The notes beneath the pieces were generated by a model. That model was not told the DNA's origin and searched no databases. It worked only from the letters and a program-made list of their open reading frames with translations. Both the position numbers and the translations under genes were made by a program. Below, in pieces: positions 1 to 5,490 of a stretch of 14,905 nucleotides of DNA. Position 1 is the first letter of the stretch. Every line of letters begins with the position of its first letter. The stretch comes from Ramlibacter sp. (GTDB taxonomy: Bacteria > Pseudomonadota > Gammaproteobacteria > Burkholderiales > Burkholderiaceae_C), in NCBI GenBank assembly GCA_023701085.1, contig JAMPXR010000015.1, positions 1 through 14,905 of the forward strand, read 5' to 3'.

Positions 1-88
1 CCGGGGTCGTGGCGGCCGCAGCCTGCGAGTGGGTGGCGGACACGATGCGGATGCGGCTTGCGTTGGGTTCGAGCGTGGCGGCGGCCAT
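1..88 (-). CDS. 5' end of an unrecognised protein, truncated by the window edge
   Basis: Only the first 29 codons are visible, reading leftward from an ATG at 88. A good ribosome binding site (GAGGAG, five bases before the ATG) supports this start, and there is no stop before the edge. The N-terminus reads MAAATLEPNASRIRI and is then rich in Ala and Thr; no domain can be recognised from so little. It lies 25 bases downstream of the stand-alone response regulator on the same strand, so the two are probably co-transcribed. The product could be a regulator or a sensor partner, but nothing in the visible residues decides this. Confidence 0.6.
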   Translation of the reverse strand, partial: MAAATLEPNASRIRIVSATHSQAAAATTP

Positions 89-113
89 GGATTCTCCTCG
101 TGTTGCCTGGAAA

Positions 114-494
114 TCAGTGTTGCGAAGCGGTTTCGACCGCCGGGACCAGCTGGTCGAACTCGGTGCTCTTGTCGAGGAAGCGCTGCGCCCCCTCGCCCAG
201 ATAGCGCTTGCGGTAAGCGGGTGCGGAGTTGTTGCTGAAGACGACGAACGCGATGTCGGGTGCGGTCTCGCGCACCGCGCGCAGCACCTGCAGCCCGGAG
301 CCGCCTTCGAGCTGGACATCGAGCACGACCACGTCGGGATGGGCGGCCAGGATGCCGTCGATGGAGCCTTGCGGCGTTTCGGCATGACCGACCACGGCCA
401 TGGCGCGCGCGGCGAGCATCGCGGCGACGCGTTCGCGAATCAGGGCCGAGTCGTCGGCCAGGAACACTCGGACGGGGACATGGCTCTGTGGCAT
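114..494 (-). CDS. Stand-alone receiver-domain response regulator
   Basis: A 126-residue protein that is a single CheY-like receiver domain. The acidic pair D14-D15, the phospho-acceptor D59 (in VVVLDVQ), S87 in the Thr/Ser switch position and K109 are all present, so phosphorylation should be possible. The sequence looks most like receivers of NarL/LuxR-type regulators, but there is no C-terminal helix-turn-helix: the protein ends about 17 residues after K109. It must therefore act by protein contact, as a phosphate sink, or on a partner protein. No clear Shine-Dalgarno sequence precedes the ATG. The partly visible gene at 1-88 follows at once on the same strand. No histidine kinase is adjacent, so its partner kinase is unknown. 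Confidence 0.88.
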   Translation of the reverse strand: MPQSHVPVRVFLADDSALIRERVAAMLAARAMAVVGHAETPQGSIDGILAAHPDVVVLDVQLEGGSGLQVLRAVRETAPDIAFVVFSNNSAPAYRKRYLGEGAQRFLDKSTEFDQLVPAVETASQH

Positions 495-571
495 GGCCGT
501 TACTTTGGCGCTTGCCGAGGCCGCTGGGTATCGGAGGCGGCTGAAAAAAGGCTCGGTGGAGTCCGGTTAGC

Positions 572-599
572 GCCTTCGCGAAGGCCTAGCCGGGCTAGG
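572..599. repeat. Two abutting perfect palindromes in the intergenic region
   Basis: Between the leftward receiver gene and the rightward small membrane protein, GCCTTCGCGAAGGC (572-585) is a perfect 14-bp palindrome. It is followed, sharing one base, by CCTAGCC-G-GGCTAGG (585-599), a perfect 7-bp inverted repeat. Further CCTAGG (606-611) and CCAGG (622-626) elements, and flanking GGAATC (598-603) and GATTCC (626-631), extend the dyad-rich stretch to about 632. There is no T-run directly after either dyad. A double operator or a structured leader is more likely than a terminator, since both flanking genes point away from it. Confidence 0.6.
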
Positions 600-668
600 A
601 ATCGTCCTAGGGACCAGGTTCCCAGGATTCCCGCCCTGCACGCAGGCGCCGCGCGGATCACAATTCAC

Positions 669-693
669 CACGGCCGTGCGTTGCAGATTGCAA
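669..693. promoter_or_regulatory. Palindrome cluster upstream of the small membrane protein
   Basis: CACGGCCGTG (669-678) is a perfect 10-bp palindrome. Two bases later TTGCA-GAT-TGCAA (681-693) is a second perfect inverted repeat. They lie 74-98 bases before the ATG at 767. They could be operators, but I recognise no regulator consensus here and see no convincing -35/-10 pair beside them. Confidence 0.3.
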
Positions 694-766
694 AAGTCCA
701 CTGTCGGGCACCGCCGGCCGGCGCATTCGGACAAGCTGGGAGCATCCCGTTTGAAAGGCCGCTCGC

Positions 767-1066
767 ATGGCATCCTCCTTCCCGCCGCAACGATCCGGGC
801 ACGCCTCGCACCCGTTCGCGCTGGCCGCCCTGGTGATGGTTCTCACCTTCGGGCTGGTCTTCGCTGCCGTGCTGACGCACCAACTGCTGGCACGGCAGCA
901 CCGGCTGATGGTCCTGCAGGCTCATCCGGCCCAAGAACTGCGCTCTCCCGTTCCCGATGCGCAGCGCTGCCCGGCCCTGTACGGGCGCATGCCCGACGAC
1001 GCCATCCATCGGGGCCGCCGGGCGCTCGACGCCGCCCACGGCTGCCCGCCCGGCAAATGGACCTGA
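767..1066 (+). CDS. Small predicted single-pass membrane protein, unrecognised
   Basis: A 99-residue open frame with strong G/C third positions, like its neighbours. After a short N-terminus there is one clear hydrophobic segment, about residues 17-40 (FALAALVMVLTFGLVFAAVL). A polar tail of about 55 residues follows, with two cysteines (around 69 and 92) and several His and Arg. Residues 2-16 carry few charges, so topology is uncertain. There is no strong Shine-Dalgarno sequence; a weak GAAAGG lies 10-15 bases upstream. The gene points toward the 3' end of the histidine kinase gene, with 10 bases between the two stops. I do not recognise the family. A link to the adjacent two-component system is possible from position only. 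Confidence 0.6.
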   Translation: MASSFPPQRSGHASHPFALAALVMVLTFGLVFAAVLTHQLLARQHRLMVLQAHPAQELRSPVPDAQRCPALYGRMPDDAIHRGRRALDAAHGCPPGKWT

Positions 1067-1076
1067 GCAGCCAGCC

Positions 1077-2594
1077 CTAGCGCGCCGCCGGCGCCGCCGC
1101 GGGTTCCGCCTCCCGCGGCAAGGTGAGCACGGCTTCCAGCCCGCGTTGCGGGCGATTGCGCAGCGTGATGTCGCCGCCGTGCATGCGCGCGATGTTGCGC
1201 GCGATCGCCAGCCCCAGCCCCGTACCGCCGGTCTCCCGGCTGCGCGAACCCTCGAGCCGGTAGAAGGGCTCGAACACCTTTTCCAGTTCCGCCTCGGGGA
1301 TCCCCGGGCCTTCGTCCTGCACGCGCAGGGTCAGCAGCCGCGGCGTGTCCTCGACGCCGACGGTGACATGGCCGCCGTACAGCGCGGCGTTGTCGATCAG
1401 GTTGCCCAGGCAGCGCCGCAGCAGCGGCGCCACGCCGATGCAGGGAGCCAGCGCGCGGCCTTCGACCCGCGGCGCGCGCCCCATCGCCTCGTTGTCGGAT
1501 TGCAGGCTCTCCAACAGCGCCATCATGTCGACCGGTTGTTTCGGCTGGCCGCCCACACCCCGCATGAATTCCAGCGTGTGCGTGACCATGGTTTCCATTT
1601 CCTTCAGGTCGGCCTCGAAGCGCTGGCGCAGGTCGTCATCGTCGAGCAGGTCGGCACGCAGTCGCATGCGGGTAATGGGCGTCTTCAGGTCATGCGACAT
1701 GGCCGCCAGCACGCGGGTGCGGTCCTGGATGAAGCGCGAAAGGCGCGCCTGCATGGTGTTGAAGGCCCGGGCGGCCTGCCGGATCTCCTCGGGCCCTTCC
1801 TCGGACAAGGGTGGGCGGTCGATGTCCTTGCCCAGGGCTTCGGCCGCATCCGAGAGCAGGTGCAGCGGCCGGGTGACCCAGCGCACAGCGACATACGACA
1901 GCACCAGGACCGCGGCCGCCAGCACGCCCAGGGTCAGCGCCAGGCGCCACGGCAGGGACGCCGCGGCCGGCGCGAGTTCGGTGTCGAAACGCGCCCAGCG
2001 CCCGTCGCGCAAACGCACCTCGGTGCGCAGCACGGGTCCGGCGTGCGGACCCGCGCGCCCCATGCCCGGCCCGCGTCCCATCATGCCCGGCCCGCGCTCC
2101 ATCATGCCGGGTCCACGCCCCATCATGCCGGGCCCGCCGCCCATCATCGCCGCCGCGCCATCGCCGGGCATCAACGGCGGCCGGCCCGGCGCCGCGGCCG
2201 CCCACGGGCCGAACGGCTCGCCGGGCGCCACGCGCAGCTCGCGCTCGTCGCCCAGCACCCCGTGCAGCAGCGCCGTGAATACCGCCGCCTGCCGGCCCGC
2301 CGGCTCGGCCGCGGCGGCAAGCTTGGGTGCGTCGTGCAGGGACAGCACCAGGGGCGGCACGTTCAGCACGGCGACGATGCGCTCGCGCTCGGGCGGCGCC
2401 AGGGTGTCCAGCAGCCTGACCGCGTCGGCGATGCGCTGCGCCTGCTGGCTGCCACGGGTGGCGAGCAGCAGCCGGTCGCGTTCGGCCAGGTTGATGGCGG
2501 CGCTGAGCAATTGCGCCAGCAGCAAGCCGCCGGCCAGCACCAGCATCAGGCGGCCGAACAGCGAACGCGGCAACCACCGGGCCGGCGCCGCCAT
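1077..2594 (-). CDS. Membrane sensor histidine kinase with a Met-rich periplasmic loop
   Basis: A 505-residue EnvZ/OmpR-class sensor kinase that would phosphorylate the upstream-encoded regulator. It has a first membrane segment (about 13-35), a periplasmic domain (about 36-215), a second membrane segment (about 217-239), HAMP (about 240-292), and a dimerisation domain with H301 in MSHDLKTPITR. The ATPase domain has an N-box (N398, N402), DEGPG (427-431) and GTGLGLA (457-463). The ATG at 2594 shares one base with the regulator's stop (TGATG), which indicates translational coupling; a GTG one codon earlier is an alternative. The periplasmic part ends in heptad-like Met-Gly-Pro repeats (residues 150-179), which are not part of the usual fold of such sensors. 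Similar repeats occur in the divergent secreted protein. Cu/Ag-type metal or methionine-oxidising stress are reasonable signals, but this is inferred from methionine content and context alone. Confidence 0.93.
   Translation of the reverse strand: MAAPARWLPRSLFGRLMLVLAGGLLLAQLLSAAINLAERDRLLLATRGSQQAQRIADAVRLLDTLAPPERERIVAVLNVPPLVLSLHDAPKLAAAAEPAGRQAAVFTALLHGVLGDERELRVAPGEPFGPWAAAAPGRPPLMPGDGAAAMMGGGPGMMGRGPGMMERGPGMMGRGPGMGRAGPHAGPVLRTEVRLRDGRWARFDTELAPAAASLPWRLALTLGVLAAAVLVLSYVAVRWVTRPLHLLSDAAEALGKDIDRPPLSEEGPEEIRQAARAFNTMQARLSRFIQDRTRVLAAMSHDLKTPITRMRLRADLLDDDDLRQRFEADLKEMETMVTHTLEFMRGVGGQPKQPVDMMALLESLQSDNEAMGRAPRVEGRALAPCIGVAPLLRRCLGNLIDNAALYGGHVTVGVEDTPRLLTLRVQDEGPGIPEAELEKVFEPFYRLEGSRSRETGGTGLGLAIARNIARMHGGDITLRNRPQRGLEAVLTLPREAEPAAAPAAR
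2058..2147 (-). repeat. Met-Met-Gly-x-Gly-Pro-Gly repeats in the kinase sensor loop
   Basis: Within the kinase gene, four consecutive 21-base units plus a partial one encode a seven-residue repeat of the form MMGRGPG, with variants GG and ER at positions 3-4. Paired methionines therefore recur exactly every seven residues over residues 150-179. The stretch is predicted to be periplasmic, just before the second membrane segment. Confidence 0.9.
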
Positions 2595-3319
2595 CACGCC
2601 GCCGCCTTGTCCACCGGCACCGAGAGCACGTAGCCTTCGCCGCGCACCGTCCTGATCATGGCGGCATCGCGCGAGCCGTCGCCGAGCCGGCGCCGCAAGC
2701 GGCTGACCTGCACGTCGATGCTTCTATCCAGCGCATCGGCTTCCTTGCCGCGGGTCATTTCCACCAGCTGGTCGCGGTTGAGCACCCGATTCGGATGCGC
2801 GAGGAAGATGCGCAGCAGCCGGTATTCGGCCCCGCCGATGGGCGTGACCACACCGGCGGGCGAGACCAGGTGCCGGTGGGCCGTGTCGAGCACCCAGCCC
2901 GCGAAGCGGATCTCGCGCTCTTCCTCGGGCCGCAGGTTGGGCGGCAGGCTGCGGGCGCGCCGCAGGATGACCTTGATCCGCGCGAGCAGTTCGCGTGCGC
3001 TGAACGGCTTGGGCAGGTAATCGTCAGCGCCCATCTCCAGCCCGACGATCCGGTCGGTTTCCTCGCCGCGCGCGGTCAGCATGATGACAGGAATGTCCGA
3101 GCGCACGCGCAGGTTGCGGCACAGGGTCAGGCCGTCCTCGCCCGGCAGCATCAGGTCCAGCACGATCAGGTCGAACGTTCCCTTCTCCAGCGCCTGCCAC
3201 ATGGCGCGGCCGTCGCCGACCGCCGTCGACCGCAGGCCGTTCTTTTGCAGATAGCGTCCCAGCAGGCCGCGGATCTCCGCGTCGTCATCGACGATCAGGA
3301 TGTGATCGGCTCGGTCCAT
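2594..3319 (-). CDS. OmpR/PhoB-family response regulator
   Basis: A 241-residue DNA-binding regulator partnered with the overlapping kinase gene. The receiver domain (about 6-120) has the acidic pocket D11-D12, phospho-acceptor D55 (in VLDLMLPGEDG), T82 and K104. A winged-helix output domain follows (about 132-236), with the recognition region around LDRSIDVQVSRLRRRLG and the closing RTVRGEGYVL. The ATG at 3319 places the receiver at the usual distance from the N-terminus. A TTG at 3382 would add 21 residues that look unlike a receiver, so I reject it. The start lacks a good ribosome binding site. The gene is divergent from the Spy/CpxP-like gene, and the shared 225-base spacer is the natural place for its operators. 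Confidence 0.93.
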   Translation of the reverse strand: MDRADHILIVDDDAEIRGLLGRYLQKNGLRSTAVGDGRAMWQALEKGTFDLIVLDLMLPGEDGLTLCRNLRVRSDIPVIMLTARGEETDRIVGLEMGADDYLPKPFSARELLARIKVILRRARSLPPNLRPEEEREIRFAGWVLDTAHRHLVSPAGVVTPIGGAEYRLLRIFLAHPNRVLNRDQLVEMTRGKEADALDRSIDVQVSRLRRRLGDGSRDAAMIRTVRGEGYVLSVPVDKAAA

Positions 3320-3544
3320 GGCTTCGATTACAGCCCGGGGTCCCTGACCCGGGGCAAGCAGGAAAGTAACACAGCATGTCAAAACACGCGGCTGTCGTGG
3401 TGCGCGACAAAAAGGCCATCCGGTGACATTCCCTTCTTACATCAGCGCGTTGAAATCGATCCGGTTGCCAAGGATTTTCTTGCAACCGGCAGGCGCGCCG
3501 GGCGCGCCGACCCGTAGCAAACCAGCAATGAGAGGAATCGCAGC

Positions 3545-4165
3545 ATGAAACTCACCTACAAGATCGTCGCGGGCGCGGCAGCCGCTTTGTCCCTGGCCGT
3601 GGCGGGCCTCGTCCATGCGCACCCCGGCGGTGGCATGGGCTGGGGCATGGGCCCGGGGACGGGCCCCGGCATGGGACCCGGGATGGGCCCCGGCATGGGC
3701 TGGGGCATGGGACCCGGCATGGGCTTCGGCATGGGCCCGGGCGCCGGTCCCGGGATGCGCGGCGGGATGGGCCCCGGCATGGGCGGCTGGATGGGCGGCG
3801 CCGACGCGGCCGCCGTGGCCGCGGGCCAGGCGGCCCAACTGAAAGCCGCATTGAAGATCACGCCGGCGCAGGAAGCGAGCTGGAAGAAGTTCGAGGCGGC
3901 GCTGCAGCAGCAGGCCTCGGCCATGCAGAGCCAGCGCGCCCAAATGCAGGCCTGGATGGATTCACAGCGCCCCGGCGCGGGCAGCGCGGGGTTCACCGCC
4001 CAGCGCGACGCGATGATCAAGCAGCATGATGCGAACCGGACGGCGCGCTCCGATGCCTTCAAGGAGCTGTACGCCGCGTTGACTCCCGAGCAGCGAGCCA
4101 TCGCGGAAAGCGGCATGGGACCCATGGCCGGTCCCCGGATGGGCCGCTGGCATCCCATGCGCTGA
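3545..4165 (+). CDS. Spy/CpxP-like periplasmic protein with Met-Gly-Pro repeats
   Basis: A 206-residue secreted protein. A signal peptide (1-25, cleavage after VHA) is followed by a low-complexity segment (31-85) built of GMGx/GPGM tetrapeptides. A helical region (about 86-190) comes next, with two LTxxQ-like motifs typical of Spy/CpxP chaperones: ITPAQ (105-109) and LTPEQ (179-183). A short second Met-Gly-Pro patch closes the C-terminus. AGAGGA (3531-3536) eight bases before the ATG supports the start. Family members bind unfolded periplasmic proteins or act as stress accessory factors, and the repeat could bind soft metals or take up oxidants. The gene diverges from the response regulator and is probably its target. 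A terminator at 4240-4274 ends the unit. Confidence 0.88.
   Translation: MKLTYKIVAGAAAALSLAVAGLVHAHPGGGMGWGMGPGTGPGMGPGMGPGMGWGMGPGMGFGMGPGAGPGMRGGMGPGMGGWMGGADAAAVAAGQAAQLKAALKITPAQEASWKKFEAALQQQASAMQSQRAQMQAWMDSQRPGAGSAGFTAQRDAMIKQHDANRTARSDAFKELYAALTPEQRAIAESGMGPMAGPRMGRWHPMR
3635..3799 (+). repeat. Tetrapeptide Met-Gly repeat region in the secreted protein
   Basis: Twelve of the fourteen residues at every fourth position from 31 to 83 are methionine; the exceptions are T39 and A67. They are separated by Gly, Pro and occasional Trp, Phe or Arg. The underlying DNA is a degenerate 12-base repeat with much synonymous variation (GGC/GGG/GGA, CCC/CCG). This indicates selection on the peptide rather than very recent slippage. 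Confidence 0.92.
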
Positions 4166-4239
4166 CCCGCGACGCGCGGCCCGGCCCCCGAATGTGCCGG
4201 GGCGCCGCCCCCGTTGGAGCATCACCGGCACGAAATCGA

Positions 4240-4274
4240 CCCGCCGCCCGCGACCCGGGCCCGGCGGGTTTTTT
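4240..4274 (+). terminator. Rho-independent terminator after the Spy/CpxP-like gene
   Basis: CCCGCCG (4240-4246) pairs with CGGCGGG (4262-4268). The intervening CCCG/CGGG can add inner pairing, and a run of six T (4269-4274) follows directly. It lies 75 bases after the stop of the secreted protein gene and before the promoter of the efflux operon, so it separates the two units. Confidence 0.85.
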
Positions 4275-4315
4275 ATTGGCGTGGCTGAAACCTCCCGGCT
4301 GAAACCAGCCCCCGC

Positions 4316-4344
4316 TTGACCTGACCCGCATGCGCCCGTATACT
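4316..4344 (+). promoter_or_regulatory. Sigma70-type promoter of the RND efflux operon
   Basis: TTGACC (4316-4321), a 17-base spacer and TATACT (4339-4344) match the -35 and -10 consensus well. Transcription should begin near 4351, so the leader is about 45 bases. This also rules out the in-frame ATG at 4330 as the start of the adaptor gene. Confidence 0.85.
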
Positions 4345-4356
4345 GGTAGGGGTATA
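4339..4356 (+). promoter_or_regulatory. Putative CsoR-family operator overlapping the -10 element
   Basis: TATAC (4339-4343) and GTATA (4352-4356) form a perfect inverted repeat around TGGTAGGG. An AT-rich dyad flanking a G-tract is the general form of operators of the CsoR/RcnR/FrmR family. It covers the -10 element and the expected start site, so binding would block transcription. A repressor of this family is encoded as the last gene of the operon. The match is by type only, since the exact half-site for this protein is unknown. Confidence 0.65.
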
Positions 4357-4395
4357 AGTATCCAGCACCGCGCCACCCAACCGATTCAAGCCGCC

Positions 4396-5484
4396 ATGCA
4401 TCTTCGTTCCATCCTGTCCGCACTGCGCGCCTGGCGCCGCCGCGCCCTGCCACTGCCGGCGCTCCTGCTGGCGGCCGCGGCGGCCGCGGGGCCGGTCGAG
4501 GTGCCGGTCGTGACGGCCGTCCCGCAGCCCGTGCCGGTGGGGTTCGAACTCGACGGCGTGGTCGAGCCGGTCACCCAAAGCACCGTGGCCGCGCAAGCGT
4601 CGGGACGAATCAGCCAGTTTGCGGTGAAGGCCGGGCAGCGCGTGCGCGCCGGGCAGTTGCTGGCGGTGATCGACGACCGGGAAAGCCAGGCCGGGCTGCA
4701 GCGCAGCCGCGCCCAGACGGCCCAGGCCGAGGCCGAATTGCGCAACGCGCGGGCCCAGTTCCAGCGCACGCGCGAACTGCAGGCCAAGGGCTTCGTCAGC
4801 AAGGCGGCACTGGACACCGCCGAGACCGGGTTCAAGGCCGCGCAGGCCGGGCACGACCAGGCCGCGGCGGGCCAGCGCCAGTCGGCCATCGCCCAGGAAT
4901 TCACGCGGGTCAGCGCACCTTACGATGGCTGGGTGCTGGAAACGCTGGCGCAGACGGGCGACCTGGCGGTGCCGGGCAAACCGCTGCTGACCCTCTATGC
5001 CCCCTTGCCGCTGCGGGCGGTGGTCCAGGTGCCCGCTTCGCGCGCCGCCGCGGCGCGCGAAGCGACCGAGGTGGCGGTGCGCCTTCCCGATGGCAAGGGC
5101 GAAGGCCGATGGATCCGCCCCACGCTGAAGGCCATGCTGCCGGCGGCCGACCGCGTCTCGCAAACGCTGGAGTGGCGGCTCGAGCTGCCGCCGGAGGCCG
5201 CCGCCGAGCTCGCGCCGGGCCAGCAGGTCCAGGTGCGTTTCGCCGCCGGCGCGCAGCGGCGCATGGTGGTGCCCGCGAGCGCCGTGCTGCGCCGGGGCGA
5301 ATTGACGGCCGTGTATGTGGCATCGCGCGACCGCAACAGCTTCGTGCTGAAGGCGGTGCGCGTGGGCGCCGATCACGGTGCCGCGGGCGTCGAAGTCCTG
5401 GCGGGGCTGGACGCGGCCGACGCCGTCGCGCTGGACCCGGTCAGGGCCGGCCTGGCCGGCGCGCGGCCTGCCCTTGCCCCCTGA
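4396..5484 (+). CDS. Periplasmic adaptor (membrane fusion protein) of an RND efflux pump
   Basis: A 362-residue HlyD/AcrA-type adaptor that would link the inner-membrane permease encoded next to an outer-membrane channel. A basic N-terminus (RAWRRR, 11-16) and hydrophobic stretch (17-31) form a signal peptide. There is no lipobox cysteine, so it is probably periplasmic or anchored by that segment. A lipoyl-like half (about 60-96, with ASGRISQFAVKAGQRVRAG) precedes an alpha-helical hairpin (about 97-168). The second lipoyl half (APYDGWV) and beta-barrel and membrane-proximal regions follow. The protein has no cysteine. The ATG at 4396 is the first in-frame start after the predicted transcription start; its ribosome binding site is weak. 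The stop lies six bases before the permease gene. Confidence 0.92.
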   Translation: MHLRSILSALRAWRRRALPLPALLLAAAAAAGPVEVPVVTAVPQPVPVGFELDGVVEPVTQSTVAAQASGRISQFAVKAGQRVRAGQLLAVIDDRESQAGLQRSRAQTAQAEAELRNARAQFQRTRELQAKGFVSKAALDTAETGFKAAQAGHDQAAAGQRQSAIAQEFTRVSAPYDGWVLETLAQTGDLAVPGKPLLTLYAPLPLRAVVQVPASRAAAAREATEVAVRLPDGKGEGRWIRPTLKAMLPAADRVSQTLEWRLELPPEAAAELAPGQQVQVRFAAGAQRRMVVPASAVLRRGELTAVYVASRDRNSFVLKAVRVGADHGAAGVEVLAGLDAADAVALDPVRAGLAGARPALAP

Positions 5485-5490
5485 GCCCCG

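Noticed and set aside
9..836. Plus-strand frame of 275 codons across the receiver gene
   Set aside because: It is antisense to a well-formed receiver domain and runs through the dyad-rich spacer. Composition is unlike a real protein.
957..2633. Plus-strand frame of 558 codons opposite the sensor kinase
   Set aside because: It is antisense to a kinase with all its catalytic boxes and gives a His/Gln/Arg-rich product without a recognisable domain.
3377..3382. TTGACA on the minus strand as a -35 element (or TTG start) for the OmpR-type regulator
   Set aside because: The hexamer is perfect, but at 16-18 bases downstream I find only GC-rich sequence with no -10 match. As a TTG start it would add 21 residues that do not belong to a receiver. 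It may still matter with an activator.
3492..3508. Two GGCGCGCC octamers one base apart upstream of the Spy/CpxP-like gene
   Set aside because: Such octamers are expected by chance in DNA of this GC content, and I could not tie them to any regulator.
4330..4395. Upstream ATG extending the adaptor by 22 codons
   Set aside because: It lies before the predicted transcription start and between the -35 and -10 elements. The extension lacks signal-peptide features.
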